DNA of 64,000 bases from Acidimicrobiales bacterium (lineage in GTDB: Bacteria > Actinomycetota > Acidimicrobiia > Acidimicrobiales > DATDAH01): NCBI GenBank assembly GCA_016794585.1, contig JAEUJM010000044.1, forward strand, positions 124,001 to 188,000. The letters run 5' to 3'. Under the pieces are notes generated by a model. It saw nothing but the letters and a program-made list of their open reading frames with translations. It made no database searches and had not been told where the DNA came from. The first letter of the stretch is position 1. Each line of letters opens with the position of its first letter. This document shows, in pieces, positions 16,452-25,017 of this stretch. The position numbers and the translations under genes are program-made.

Positions 16452-17312
16452 TCAGCTGAAGCGGGTGATGTAGCCGCGCTGGCGGAAGGTCTTCAGCATG
16501 TGGGCGACGAACCAGAGGCCGGCGAAGGCGACGAGGATGCAGCCGCCCGCCGCCAGCGCGATCTGGTCCCAGGGCATGGGGTCGCCGTCGAGCACCATGC
16601 GCACGGCGGCGAACGCGTGGGTCGTGGGCAGGAGCACGGAGATCGGCTGCAGCACGGTCGGCAGGGCGTCGACTGGGTAGAAGATGCCTGACAGGGGCAT
16701 CACCACGAAGAGGATCCCCCAGGCGAGCACCTCGGCGCTCTGGCCGAAGCGCAGGACGAGGCCGATCACGAACAGCGAGATGGACCACCCGGCGATGAGC
16801 AGCACGGAGCCGATGGGCAGCAGCGCCCAACCGACGTCGAAGATCGAAAAGGCGTAGAAGCCGAAGGCGGCCAAGACCACGACCCCGAGGCCGGTGACCA
16901 CTTTCGCGAGGCCGAAGAGGCCGACGCCGACGGCGTACTCCCACTCGGACACCGGCGTGGTCATGAAGTTGAGGAGGTTGCGGGACCAGACCTCTTCCAG
17001 GAAGCCGGTCGAGAGCGCGATCTGGCTCTGGTAGAGCACGTGGAACAGCAGGATCCCGGCGAGCAGGTACTCGACGCCCGACTGTCCGGCCTCACCCTGT
17101 TGCGCCACGAACACGCCGAGCGAGCCCCAGAGGAGCACGTCGACGACGGGCCACACGAACACGTCGAACGAGCGGTGGGGGCTGCGCTTCAGCACGTAGG
17201 CGTGGCGGATGGCGATGGCCCGGATGCGGGTCCAGCGACGCGGGTGCACGGTGAACGCGAGCGGCGCAGGGATGTGCTCCGGGGGCGGTGTGGGCTCGGC
17301 GGTGGCGGTCAT
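16452..17312 (-). CDS. ABC-2 type transporter permease
   Basis: 286 residues with about six transmembrane segments and the ABC-2 membrane-protein pattern: an N-terminal amphipathic stretch (RWTRIRAIAIRHAYVLKRSPHRSFDVFVWPVVDVLLWGSLGVF), a cytoplasmic loop EEVWSRNLLNFMTTPVSEWEY, and the late motif MPLSGIFYPVDALPTVLQPISVLLPTTHAF, typical of drug/polysaccharide exporter permeases. ATG 17312 overlaps the stop of the ATPase gene (17309) by four bases, so the two are translationally coupled and form one exporter. The open frame extends far 5' inside the ATPase gene but that part is a shadow. Substrate unknown; the family includes lipid, antibiotic and polysaccharide exporters. Confidence 0.9.
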   Translation of the reverse strand: MTATAEPTPPPEHIPAPLAFTVHPRRWTRIRAIAIRHAYVLKRSPHRSFDVFVWPVVDVLLWGSLGVFVAQQGEAGQSGVEYLLAGILLFHVLYQSQIALSTGFLEEVWSRNLLNFMTTPVSEWEYAVGVGLFGLAKVVTGLGVVVLAAFGFYAFSIFDVGWALLPIGSVLLIAGWSISLFVIGLVLRFGQSAEVLAWGILFVVMPLSGIFYPVDALPTVLQPISVLLPTTHAFAAVRMVLDGDPMPWDQIALAAGGCILVAFAGLWFVAHMLKTFRQRGYITRFS

Positions 17313-18118
17313 GGGCGGGCCGACTCCTCTTCCTCGAGGGCGCCCACGTGGCTGCCGGCGCCCCGGTGGGTGCCGATGCTGTCGAGCTCGTCGTTGCGGG
17401 CCAGGGCGAGGAAGAAGTCCTCGAGGGAGCCGTCGCCCGCCACCTCTTCGGGGGTGCCGTCGGCCACCACGCGCCCGCCTTGGACGAAGACCACCCGCTC
17501 GCAGAGCTCTTCCACCTCGACCATGTTGTGACTCGTCACGAGCAGCGCGATGTCCTCGTCGTCGCTGAGCGACTGGAGGCCGGTGCGCACCCGCAGGGCC
17601 ACGTCGGGGTCGAGTGATGCCGTGGGCTCGTCGAGGACGAGCAACTGGGGGTGGTGCATGATCGCCTTGGCGATGCCCACGATGGTGCGCTGGCCCGACG
17701 ACAATTCCATGCACATGGCCCCGGAGAGGTGCGTGACCCCGAAACGGTCGAGCGCCGCCAACGCGGCCTCCGTGGGGTCGTCGATGCCGTACAGGCGCCC
17801 GAAGATGCCGAGCACCTCGTTGACCCGCAGGCGGTCGGGGAGGGGCAGGTAGCCCGCGGCGAAGCCGACATGCTGCATGGCCCGGCTGCGGTGGCGGGGG
17901 AGGCGGTGGCCGGCGATGGTGACCGTGCCCTTGTCGGGGGTGATGGCCCCGAGCAGCATCAACAAGGTGGTGGTCTTGCCGGCGCCGTTCGGCCCGAGCA
18001 GGCCCACTCGTTCACCCGCACCCACGCTGATGCTCACGCCGTCCACGGCACGGACGCGCTTGTAGGCCTTGACGAGGCCATGGGCCTCGAGCACGGGCGC
18101 GTCGATCGGGTTCCCCAC
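17309..18118 (-). CDS. ABC transporter ATP-binding protein
   Basis: 269-residue ATPase that powers the ABC-2 permease encoded immediately downstream. Seen: Walker A GLLGPNGAGKTTT, Q-loop region AAGYLPLPDRLRVNEVLGIFGRLYG, signature ELSSGQRTIVGIAKAI (a slightly divergent LSGGQ), Walker B LLVLDEPTASLD, and switch histidine in LLVTSHNM. Length matches single-domain exporter ATPases, with a short C-terminal tail after about residue 230. Start GTG 18118 (MGNPIDAPVLEAHGLVKAYKRV) is chosen because the upstream in-frame stretch is unconserved arginine-rich sequence. Divergent from rho with a 260-base gap that I read as two promoters back to back. Confidence 0.9.
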   Translation of the reverse strand: MGNPIDAPVLEAHGLVKAYKRVRAVDGVSISVGAGERVGLLGPNGAGKTTTLLMLLGAITPDKGTVTIAGHRLPRHRSRAMQHVGFAAGYLPLPDRLRVNEVLGIFGRLYGIDDPTEAALAALDRFGVTHLSGAMCMELSSGQRTIVGIAKAIMHHPQLLVLDEPTASLDPDVALRVRTGLQSLSDDEDIALLVTSHNMVEVEELCERVVFVQGGRVVADGTPEEVAGDGSLEDFFLALARNDELDSIGTHRGAGSHVGALEEEESARP

Positions 18119-18170
18119 GCCCGCAGTCTCGCGGCCGGCGCCCACCCGCGCCGAGCCATTTCGGCGCCAA

Positions 18171-18198
18171 TTGCCCCGCAGGCGGCAACTGGTAGCCT
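18171..18198 (+). promoter_or_regulatory. possible sigma-A-type promoter for rho
   Basis: TTGCCC at 18171-18176 and TAGCCT at 18193-18198 with a 16-base spacer, about 180 bases upstream of the rho start. The hexamers are weak matches to TTGACA/TATAAT, as usual in GC-rich actinobacteria. A long 5' leader would remain, consistent with the autoregulated leaders of rho in other bacteria; that link is inference. Confidence 0.3.
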
Positions 18199-18378
18199 GG
18201 GAGGGCCGTCGATGACGGGCCCGCTCCACCACCCGGTGCCAGACGATCTCCCGAGGCACGGGTCGAACCGCTGCGGCGGCTGCGGTGGCGGACCTCCCGC
18301 TCGGCGGACCTCCCCTCTGCCGGACCGGTGCGGCTCGCCCCCCACCCGCGATGGCTCGCACAAGAAAGTAGGAACCCC

Positions 18379-20133
18379 ATGAGCGTGGAGTCCACGGACC
18401 TCGAGCGAACGGCGCTCGAGCGCAAGGACCGCGACGAGCTCGTCACCATCGCCGAGGCGATGGGCGGCAAGCCCGGGTCCCGGGCCAGCAAGGCCAAGGT
18501 GGTCGACCTGATCCTCGACCTGGCCGGCGTGACCGAGCCGGGGAGCGACGACGCGTCCACCGCGGCGAGCGACGGATCTGCGGCCGAGTCGACCCCGGTG
18601 GAGGCCGCCGAGGCGCCGTCCGCGCGCGCCGAGTCCGACGACGACGGTGACGGGTCCGAGGGCGGCGACGCCTCGGACGACGAGCACTCTGGCGCCGGTG
18701 CGGCGCCGAGCGACAACGGCGCCGACCGGCCGAAGGCGAAGGCCAAGGACAAGGAGAAGGGCAAGGCGCAGGGCCAGGACGGCGGCGCCGGCAAGGGCGA
18801 GGGCTCGGGCAAGGGTGCAGCCGACCAGGGCCGGGACCACGGCGAGCGTGACGCCCACGACGCCGCAGGCGACGGCAACGAGCGCGACCAGGACCGCGGG
18901 CGCGGCCAGCAGGGCGGCGACGAGGTGGACGCAGGCAACCGCCGCCGTCGCCGTCGTGGTCGCAACGACCGCCCGGGGGGCGACGAGCCCTGGCAGGGCG
19001 AACCCATCCCGGTCGAGGGCCTGCTCGACCTCCGCGAGGAGGGCTATGGGTTCCTGCGCCTCAACGGCTTCCTCGCGAGCAAGGACGACGTCTACGTCTC
19101 GGTGAAGCAGGTCCGCCAGTTCTCGCTCCGCAAGGGCGACGTGGTCAAGGGCGCCAGTCGCCCGGCGAACCGCAACGAGAAGAACCCGGCGCTCCTCCAC
19201 ATCGACGAGGTCAACGGCCAGACCCCCGACGAGGCCCGGGCCCGGCCCCGCTTCGACGATCTCACCGCCCTGTTCCCGGACGACAAGCTCCGGCTCGAGG
19301 CACCGAACGACCCGTACAACATGACGGCGCGCATCATCGACCTCATCTCGCCCATCGGGAAGGGCACCCGCGGCCTCATCGTCTCGCCGCCCAAGGCGGG
19401 CAAGACCACCGTGATGAAGCAGATCGCCCGGTCCATCGAGACCAACAACCCCGAGGTGCACCTCATCGTCCTGCTCGTCGACGAGCGGCCCGAAGAGGTC
19501 ACCGACATGCGCCGCTGGGTCAAGAACGGCGAGGTCGCCGCCTCGACGTTCGACCGGCCCACCGAGGAGCACACCCAGGTGGCCGAGCTCACCATCGAGC
19601 GGGCCAAGCGCCTCGTCGAGACGGGCAAGGACGTCGTCATCATCCTCGACGGAATCACCCGCCTCGCCCGGGCCTACAACCTGGCGGCGCCCACCAGCGG
19701 ACGCGTGATGTCCGGCGGTATCGACACCGGGGCCCTGTACCCCCCGAAGAAGTTCTTCGGGGCGGCCCGCAACCTCGAGGAGGGCGGTTCGCTGACCATC
19801 CTCGCCACGGCATTGGTCGACACCGGCTCGCGCATGGACGAGGTGATCTTCGAGGAGTTCAAGGGCACCGGGAACATGGAGCTGCGCCTCGACCGGCGTA
19901 TGGCCGAGCGCCGCATCTATCCCGCGATCGACGTCGACGCCTCGTCCACCCGCCACGAGGAGCTGCTGTTCAAGCCGAAGGAGCTCCAGCAGGTGTGGAA
20001 GCTCCGCCGGGTGCTCACGGCCCTCGACGGGGGGAACGGTGCCGGCCTCGAGCTGCTCATCGACCGGATGAAGACGTTCAAGAGCAACGACGCGTTCCTC
20101 GACGAGATCGCCAAGGCCGCGTCGGCCGGCTGA
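18379..20133 (+). CDS. rho: transcription termination factor Rho
   Basis: Hexameric RNA helicase that ends transcription at rut sites. 584 residues, longer than the ~420 of E. coli because of an insertion typical of actinobacteria: residues about 53-204 are low-complexity, first acidic, then Lys/Gly-rich, then Arg-rich ([16 protein letters not shown]). Before it lies the N-terminal helix bundle ([31 protein letters not shown]); after it the cold-shock RNA-binding domain ([18 protein letters not shown]), Walker [10 protein letters not shown] (336-344), Walker [17 protein letters not shown], and R-loop/arginine-finger region [28 protein letters not shown] 18379 has AGTAGGA upstream; the longer open frame back to 18328 lacks similarity. 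Confidence 0.96.
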   Translation: MSVESTDLERTALERKDRDELVTIAEAMGGKPGSRASKAKVVDLILDLAGVTEPGSDDASTAASDGSAAESTPVEAAEAPSARAESDDDGDGSEGGDASDDEHSGAGAAPSDNGADRPKAKAKDKEKGKAQGQDGGAGKGEGSGKGAADQGRDHGERDAHDAAGDGNERDQDRGRGQQGGDEVDAGNRRRRRRGRNDRPGGDEPWQGEPIPVEGLLDLREEGYGFLRLNGFLASKDDVYVSVKQVRQFSLRKGDVVKGASRPANRNEKNPALLHIDEVNGQTPDEARARPRFDDLTALFPDDKLRLEAPNDPYNMTARIIDLISPIGKGTRGLIVSPPKAGKTTVMKQIARSIETNNPEVHLIVLLVDERPEEVTDMRRWVKNGEVAASTFDRPTEEHTQVAELTIERAKRLVETGKDVVIILDGITRLARAYNLAAPTSGRVMSGGIDTGALYPPKKFFGAARNLEEGGSLTILATALVDTGSRMDEVIFEEFKGTGNMELRLDRRMAERRIYPAIDVDASSTRHEELLFKPKELQQVWKLRRVLTALDGGNGAGLELLIDRMKTFKSNDAFLDEIAKAASAG

Positions 20134-20189
20134 GGGTCCGAGGCCCCGGCCGGGTAACATGACCAACCCGCTGAGCGAAGAAGGCTCCG

Positions 20190-20405
20190 ATGAAAGCTGA
20201 CATCCACCCCGACTACGTGGTCGCCACCGTGACATGTTCCTGTGGCAACACGTTCGAGACCCGCTCCACCAGTGCCGACCTCCGCGTCGAGCTCTGCAGC
20301 GAGTGCCACCCCTTCTACACCGGCAAGCAGAAGCTGGTGGACTCGGGTGGCCGCATCGACCGCTTCGAGCGTCGGTACGGGCAGCGCAAGAACAAGCAGG
20401 CCTGA
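20190..20405 (+). CDS. rpmE: 50S ribosomal protein L31 (zinc-binding form)
   Basis: 71 residues beginning [22 protein letters not shown], the standard L31 N-terminus. Cysteines 16, 18, 36 and 39 (CSC ... CSEC) form the zinc ribbon, so this is the C+ type, which in many bacteria is replaced by a zinc-free paralogue under zinc limitation; no such paralogue is in the window. The C-terminus [19 protein letters not shown] is the usual basic rRNA-contacting tail. It lies 56 bases after rho, in the conserved rho-rpmE-prfA-prmC order. Confidence 0.96.
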   Translation: MKADIHPDYVVATVTCSCGNTFETRSTSADLRVELCSECHPFYTGKQKLVDSGGRIDRFERRYGQRKNKQA

Positions 20406-20457
20406 GCCTGGCGGCCGGTCGCGGGCCCCGTGCCCGCCGCCGGACGTCCGCTGAACG

Positions 20458-21492
20458 ATGAGCCTCGACCCCGAACGTCGCGCCGCACTGCTGGGCGCCA
20501 AGCTCGGCGCGCTCGTGCGCGACACCTGGGGGGAGGCCGAGCGCACTCCCGCCGTCTTCGGCGGCGGCGCCGCGCTCGTCGCCGGCGACACGGGATGGGT
20601 GCTCGCCGACGACCAACCCCACCGGGTGTTGGGCGGGGGCCTCGCGTGGGCCCGGAGCCAGGGCGTGGGTGACCTCCACCTGCTCGTGGACGACGAGACG
20701 GCCGCCGGCGTGGTCGCGCGTCGAGCCGGGGCCTTCGCCATGCCGCCGACCGTGTGGCGGGTGGAGGGCCGTGCCGTGCACCCCGCGGTGCCGGCGCCCT
20801 ATCCCGAGCGTGCCCCGGCCCCCGGAGGCGTCGACGACCTCGTCGCCCTCCTCGAGGGCTCGGGCGTCACCGTCGTGGTCGAGCACGGCGTGGTGGCCGG
20901 TGAGGTGCTGGGGCTCGAGATCGCCCGGGTCGTGGAGGGCGACGACGGCGAGGCCCGCCTCGAGGTGGGCGTCGGGCGCCACGACCGCGAGGCCTTCGCC
21001 ATGATCCACGGGGGCCTACCCACCGCAGACGCGCTGGCGGCGGTGGTCGATGCCGTCCTCGCCCAGCGCCGACCCGACGCCTCGCCCCACCCGCTCAACC
21101 GCCTCGCCGCCGAGCGATGGCTGCGCGCGCTGGTCATCGAGCGCCCTGAGGTGGCCGGCGCCGTGTCGCTCGCCCCGATCGACCCACCCCGGCCCCGTGA
21201 CAACGTCAAGGACGCCGCGCCCGCCGCTGCGCTCGGCATGGACGAGGCCGGTGCACCGGTCGTGGTGGTGTGCTCATCGGGCGTCGACCTCGACCTCGTG
21301 CCCACCGCGGCCGACGCCCGCCAGTGGCACGCCCCCGAGGCCCGTCTGGTGCTGGTCGTCCCCGAGCGCGACGCCCATCCCGTCACCCGTGCCCTCGCCG
21401 CCGCCCTGGTCGAGCCCGCCGACGTGGTCGCCGTCAGCGGGGAGTGGCGCCGGACGCTCGATGACACCCCTGGGGCAACCGGCGGCCCCTGA
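20458..21492 (+). CDS. hypothetical protein encoded between rpmE and prfA
   Basis: 344 residues, not recognised. It is soluble by composition, with no signal peptide or membrane span, and is rich in Ala, Val, Asp and Arg. Three parts can be seen: an N-terminal alpha/beta stretch (residues 1-110), a middle part with GVTVVVEHGVVAGEVLGLEIARVVEGDDGEARLEVGVGRHDREAFAM, and a C-terminal half with two Rossmann-like strand-loop segments (APVVVVCSSGVDLDLVPTAADAR and EARLVLVVPERDAHPVTRALAAAL). ATG 20458 lies 52 bases after rpmE on the same strand. Its location within a translation-factor block suggests a conserved lineage-specific partner, but that is inference only. Confidence 0.75.
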   Translation: MSLDPERRAALLGAKLGALVRDTWGEAERTPAVFGGGAALVAGDTGWVLADDQPHRVLGGGLAWARSQGVGDLHLLVDDETAAGVVARRAGAFAMPPTVWRVEGRAVHPAVPAPYPERAPAPGGVDDLVALLEGSGVTVVVEHGVVAGEVLGLEIARVVEGDDGEARLEVGVGRHDREAFAMIHGGLPTADALAAVVDAVLAQRRPDASPHPLNRLAAERWLRALVIERPEVAGAVSLAPIDPPRPRDNVKDAAPAAALGMDEAGAPVVVVCSSGVDLDLVPTAADARQWHAPEARLVLVVPERDAHPVTRALAAALVEPADVVAVSGEWRRTLDDTPGATGGP

Positions 21493-21552
21493 TCGGGCCC
21501 CGGCGGTTCCGGCGGGGGTCACGCTGAGCGTTCGGGCAGGCGCCGATACCCG

Positions 21553-21891
21553 CTACGGCGGCACGATGGATCGCACCGCTCGACCGAGGTGAGTGCCTTC
21601 CGAGTCGTCGCCGCACCGACAGCGCAGCATCCCGTTGCGCTGGGCCAGGAGGACCGCTTGGAGCGCGTTCTGGGCGTCGAACGCATCGAGGATGTCCTGG
21701 ATGTGCCCCCGGCAGGTGCTCATGGTGATCCCCAACCTCCGCGCGATGTGCTTCGGCGTCTCACCCTCTGCGAGCAGTTCGAGCACCTCTTGACGCCGGT
21801 CGCTCAAGGGGTGGTCCGCCGACGGATCGGTGGCGGGTTCCTGGATCATCGGTGCGGCTCCGGAGTGGTCGTACGAGATGCCCGCGGTCAC
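21553..21891 (-). CDS. small LuxR/GerE-type DNA-binding protein
   Basis: 112 residues consisting of little more than one LuxR-type helix-turn-helix: LSDRRQEVLELLAEGETPKHIARRLGITMSTCRGHIQDILDAFDAQNALQAVLLAQRNGM (about residues 29-90). The fixed E in EVLELLAEG, the recognition helix TMSTCRGHI and the final helix matching the dimerisation helix of NarL/GerE proteins are all present. There is no receiver or autoinducer domain, so its input is not encoded in the same chain. Start ATG 21891 or 21849 (MIQEPATDP). Convergent with the hypothetical gene that ends at 21492; it may be cotranscribed with the upstream secreted-protein gene if the hairpin between them is leaky. Confidence 0.85.
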   Translation of the reverse strand: MTAGISYDHSGAAPMIQEPATDPSADHPLSDRRQEVLELLAEGETPKHIARRLGITMSTCRGHIQDILDAFDAQNALQAVLLAQRNGMLRCRCGDDSEGTHLGRAVRSIVPP

Positions 21892-21948
21892 CGAGAGTAC
21901 GAGGCAGGTTGCCGTTCTGGATGCCCGGGCGCGTTGATCGAACGCGGC

Positions 21949-21982
21949 GGGGCCCCCGTCACCGAGCGGTGACGGGGGCCCC
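21949..21982 (-). terminator. hairpin terminator after the Asn/Asp-rich secreted protein gene
   Basis: Perfect 15-base arms GGGGCCCCCGTCACC (21949-21963) and its complement (21968-21982) with a GAGC loop. It lies 22 bases beyond the stop of the minus-strand gene ending at 22004 and before the LuxR gene start. No T-run follows on the minus strand. Confidence 0.7.
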
Positions 21983-22003
21983 GGAGCTGATCGGACGGGT
22001 GCC

Positions 22004-22603
22004 TCAGCCGCCGAGGCCGCTGAGGAGCCCGCCGCCCTGACCGGCGTCGTCGGAACCGCCGGTGCGGTCGTTGGAGGTGTTGTCGAGGAGATCGTCGACC
22101 GTCCCCGTCACGTCGTCCACCGTTCCGGTCACGTCGTCGACGTTGTCGGTGATGACGTCGGTGACGTCGTTGTCGGTGATCGCGTTGGTGACGTCGTTGT
22201 CGGTCACGTCGCCACCGGTGACCGACGGGTCGACGGAGGTGGTGTTGCCGCTCACGATGTCTCCACCGATGTCACCGACCTGGTTGTCGCCGTGCTGGTT
22301 GGCGACGTCGTCCGCCAGCTGGTTGGCGTTGCCCAGCTGGTTGTCGGTGCCCAGGTCGTTGCCGTTCCCGGCGCGCGTGTCGTTGTCCGTGCCGGTGTGG
22401 TTCCCGTTGCCGAGGCGGTTGCCGTTGGCGTTGTCGTCCACGTGCGAGCGGTTGCCGCTCCCGTTGTGGTCGGTGCTCGACTCGGTGCGCTCGGTGCTGG
22501 TGCCCGAGCCGCCGTCGTCGGCCTGGGCGGCCGCTCCGACGCCGAGCAGCGCGACCGAGACGCCGAGGGCGGCGACCGTCTTGCGGATGGGGGTGATCTC
22601 CAC
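22004..22603 (-). CDS. secreted low-complexity Asn/Asp/Gly-rich protein
   Basis: 199 residues. GTG 22603 is preceded by AAGGAG with an ideal 8-base spacer, which decides the start over the longer open frame from 22705. Residues 1-27 form a signal peptide (MEITPIRKTVAALGVSVALLGVGAAAQA, cleavage after AQA). The mature part has no cysteine and is built of short degenerate repeats: first GNRLGNGNHTGTDNDT-like units rich in Asn and Gly, then valine-aspartate units (TGGDVTDNDVTNAITDNDVTDVITDN, VDDVTGTVDDVTGTVDD). Such acidic repeats can bind calcium or be simply disordered spacer; I see no enzyme motif and no anchor. Not a recognised family. Confidence 0.75.
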   Translation of the reverse strand: MEITPIRKTVAALGVSVALLGVGAAAQADDGGSGTSTERTESSTDHNGSGNRSHVDDNANGNRLGNGNHTGTDNDTRAGNGNDLGTDNQLGNANQLADDVANQHGDNQVGDIGGDIVSGNTTSVDPSVTGGDVTDNDVTNAITDNDVTDVITDNVDDVTGTVDDVTGTVDDLLDNTSNDRTGGSDDAGQGGGLLSGLGG

Positions 22604-22755
22604 GGATTCATCTCCTTGATGGCGGGTGAACGCCGTCCGCTGTGGTGGTCGGGCGGGTTCCATCAGGTCCTTTCCGGGTTGGCGCGCTCTCGGAACGGGC
22701 AACATTGCCGGTTGGGGTTCGGTGCCCGGGGGGCGACTCCCCGTAGCCTGAGACG

Positions 22756-23817
22756 ATGCTGGAGCGGTTGGGCGACCTGGAGCGGGAGTTCGACGACGTC
22801 GAGGCGCGCCTGGCCGACCCTGCGGTGATCGCCGACCAGTCCCGGTACGCCGAAGTGGCCCGGCGCTACAAGGAGCTCGAGGAGGTCGTCTCGCGCGCTC
22901 GGGACCTCCGACAGGCCACCGAGGACCTCCAGACCGCCCGCGAGATGCTCTCCGACGCCTCCGGCGACGATCGAGAGGTCATGCGGGACGAGGTCGACGA
23001 TGCGGAGGCCTCCATCGCCAGGCTCGAGGACGAGCTCAAGACGCTGCTCCTGCCCCGGGACCCCAACGACGACAAGAACGTGATCGTCGAGATCCGCGGC
23101 GCCGAGGGAGGCGAGGAGGCCAACCTGTTCGCCCGCGACCTCGCCGAGATGTACCAGGCATACGCCGGCCGCATGGGGTGGAAGTGCGAGGTGCTGGGCA
23201 GCCAGCCGTCGGACATGGGTGGCTTCAGCGACATCACCCTGCTCTTCAAGGGCGACGGAGTCTGGAGCCGGATGAAGCACGAGGGCGGCCCCCACCGCGT
23301 CCAGCGGGTACCCGTGACCGAGAGTCAGGGCCGTATCCACACGTCGTCGGCCACGGTGTCGGTACTCCCCGAGGCCGAGGAGGTCGACGTCGACATCGAC
23401 CCCAACGACCTCCAGATCGACGTGTACCGCTCGTCGGGCCCTGGCGGTCAGTCGGTCAACACCACCGACTCCGCGGTGCGTATCACCCACAAGCCCACGG
23501 GGCTCGTGGTGGCGATGCAGGACGAGAAGAGCCAGATCCAGAATCGGGCCAAGGCCCTCCAGGTGCTGCGCTCGCGCCTCCTCAAGGCCAAGCAGGACGA
23601 GGCCGCGGCGGCGGCGTCCGACCAGCGCCGAGACCAGATCGGCGGCGGTGGTCGCTCCGAGAAGATCCGCACCTACAACTTCAAGGAGAACCGGGTGAGC
23701 GATCACCGGATCGACCTGACCCTCTACAAGCTCGACAAGATCCTCGCCGGCGAGCTCGACGACGTGGTCGACGCGTTGGTGGCCGACGAGCGGGCCACCC
23801 AGCTCCAGGGGTCGTGA
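22756..23817 (+). CDS. prfA: peptide chain release factor 1
   Basis: Recognises UAA and UAG stop codons and triggers peptidyl-tRNA hydrolysis. 353 residues, usual length. Seen: N-terminal coiled-coil domain (1-100), the stop-codon reading tripeptide PVT at 186-188 followed by ESQGRIHTSS (P-x-T marks RF1, not RF2), and the catalytic GGQ at 230-232 in YRSSGPGGQSVNTTDSAVRITH, whose glutamine is methylated by PrmC. ATG 22756. prmC, the methyltransferase that modifies this glutamine, starts 7 bases after the stop, so substrate and modifier are made together. Confidence 0.97.
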   Translation: MLERLGDLEREFDDVEARLADPAVIADQSRYAEVARRYKELEEVVSRARDLRQATEDLQTAREMLSDASGDDREVMRDEVDDAEASIARLEDELKTLLLPRDPNDDKNVIVEIRGAEGGEEANLFARDLAEMYQAYAGRMGWKCEVLGSQPSDMGGFSDITLLFKGDGVWSRMKHEGGPHRVQRVPVTESQGRIHTSSATVSVLPEAEEVDVDIDPNDLQIDVYRSSGPGGQSVNTTDSAVRITHKPTGLVVAMQDEKSQIQNRAKALQVLRSRLLKAKQDEAAAAASDQRRDQIGGGGRSEKIRTYNFKENRVSDHRIDLTLYKLDKILAGELDDVVDALVADERATQLQGS

Positions 23818-23824
23818 GGGGCCG

Positions 23825-24709
23825 GTGACGGGCGGCGCCGAGGAGGAGGGGACGCCGTGGCGGGTGTTCGCCGCCGAGGCCGTCGCCCGGCTCGAAGCAG
23901 CCGGTGTCGAGTCGCCAGAGGTGAGCGTGCGGCGCATCGTCGAGCGGGCCGCGGGGTTCGACGGCGCCGAGTACGCCCTCGGCCTCTCCGAGCCCGCCAC
24001 CGAACGGGCCATGGGCTTCTTCGACGCCATGGTCGAGCGCCGCTTGGCCGGCGAGCCGCTGCAGTACGTGCTGGGGGAGTGGTCGTTCCGCACCCTCGAC
24101 CTCATGGTCGACCGCCGGGTGCTGATCCCCCGCCCCGAGACCGAGCAGGTGGTGGAGGTGGCGCTGGCCGAGCTCGACGCCTTGGGACCCGAGGCACCCC
24201 GGGTGGTGGACCTCGGGACCGGCTCGGGGGCCATCGCTCTCTCCGTGGCGGTCGAGTGCCCTGCGGCTCGGGTGTGGGCCGGCGACGTGTCCTCCGACGC
24301 GCTCGCGGTGGCTCGGGCCAACCTCGCCGGCATCGGCCACGCCGGCACCCGGGTGACCCTGGTCCAGGGGTCGTGGTTCGAGGCCCTTCCCCGCGAGCTG
24401 CAGTGCACCCTCGACCTCGTGGTCTCGAACCCGCCCTACGTGGCGGCGTCGGATCCGCTGCCCGCCGAGGTGGCCGACTGGGAGCCCGCCGGCGCCCTCG
24501 TCCCCGGTCCGACCGGGCTCGAGGCCATCGAGGAGATCGTCGCGGGCGCCCCGGTCTGGCTGCGCCGGCCCGGTGCCCTGGTGGTCGAGCTCGCGCCCTC
24601 CCAGGCCGACGACGCCGTCATCCTCGCCCGGGCCGCCGGCTTCACCGACGCCCGCGTCGCCCCCGACCTCACGGGTCGTCCCCGCGCCCTCGTCGCCCGC
24701 ATCGGCTGA
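23825..24709 (+). CDS. prmC: release factor glutamine methyltransferase
   Basis: SAM-dependent N5-glutamine methyltransferase that modifies the GGQ glutamine of release factors. 294 residues: N-terminal helical domain (1-95, with LAGEPLQYVLGEWSF), Rossmann methyltransferase domain with the SAM-binding motif VVDLGTGSGAIALSVA, the acidic residue after strand 2 (AGDVSSDAL), and the diagnostic VVSNPPYVAASDP (NPPY at 202-205), which holds the glutamine side chain. Start GTG 23825, 7 bases after prfA. A perfect 12-base palindrome AGCGCCGGCGCT follows its stop, in the short convergent gap with the lipoprotein gene. Confidence 0.95.
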   Translation: MTGGAEEEGTPWRVFAAEAVARLEAAGVESPEVSVRRIVERAAGFDGAEYALGLSEPATERAMGFFDAMVERRLAGEPLQYVLGEWSFRTLDLMVDRRVLIPRPETEQVVEVALAELDALGPEAPRVVDLGTGSGAIALSVAVECPAARVWAGDVSSDALAVARANLAGIGHAGTRVTLVQGSWFEALPRELQCTLDLVVSNPPYVAASDPLPAEVADWEPAGALVPGPTGLEAIEEIVAGAPVWLRRPGALVVELAPSQADDAVILARAAGFTDARVAPDLTGRPRALVARIG

Positions 24710-24731
24710 GCGCCGGCGCTGACGCCGCCCG

Positions 24732-24983
24732 TCAGAGTGTGGTCGAGGTGGTGGGGTCGCCTTCCTCAGGGAGGGGGCGGTAGTTGACGCAGTCCTCGGA
24801 CACATCGCTCGACGGCACGCACTCGCCGGGCTCGATGGTGTCCGGGTCGATGCAACCCCGGACCGTCTGCACACAGCCCTCGAGGGTGGTGGTGGTCGGG
24901 TCGGCCGTCCCCCCGTCGTCACTGCAGCCCAGCAGCACCAACGCGAACGAGGCCACGAGGAGCAGGGCGGGGCGCGATCGCAT
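24732..24983 (-). CDS. small putative lipoprotein
   Basis: 83 residues from ATG 24983: MRSRPALLLVASFALVLLGCSDDG. The lipobox LVLLGC places a lipidated Cys at residue 19, so it is expected on the outer face of the membrane. The mature part is short and Thr-rich at both ends (TADPTTTTLEG and GDPTTSTTL) with four further cysteines (CVQTVRGCIDPDTIEPGECV and EDCVNY) that could form two disulfides. No family recognised. The open frame extends 5' to 25118 but overlaps the tsaC start and lacks a signal in that part. Divergent from tsaC with 34 bases between. Confidence 0.65.
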   Translation of the reverse strand: MRSRPALLLVASFALVLLGCSDDGGTADPTTTTLEGCVQTVRGCIDPDTIEPGECVPSSDVSEDCVNYRPLPEEGDPTTSTTL

Positions 24984-25017
24984 GCCGGGAGCGTAGGGGA
25001 GTCCGGCCGCTCGTATC

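Noticed and set aside
18034..21009. 991-residue minus-strand open frame across rho and rpmE
   Set aside because: Antisense to clear housekeeping genes and without any recognisable domain.
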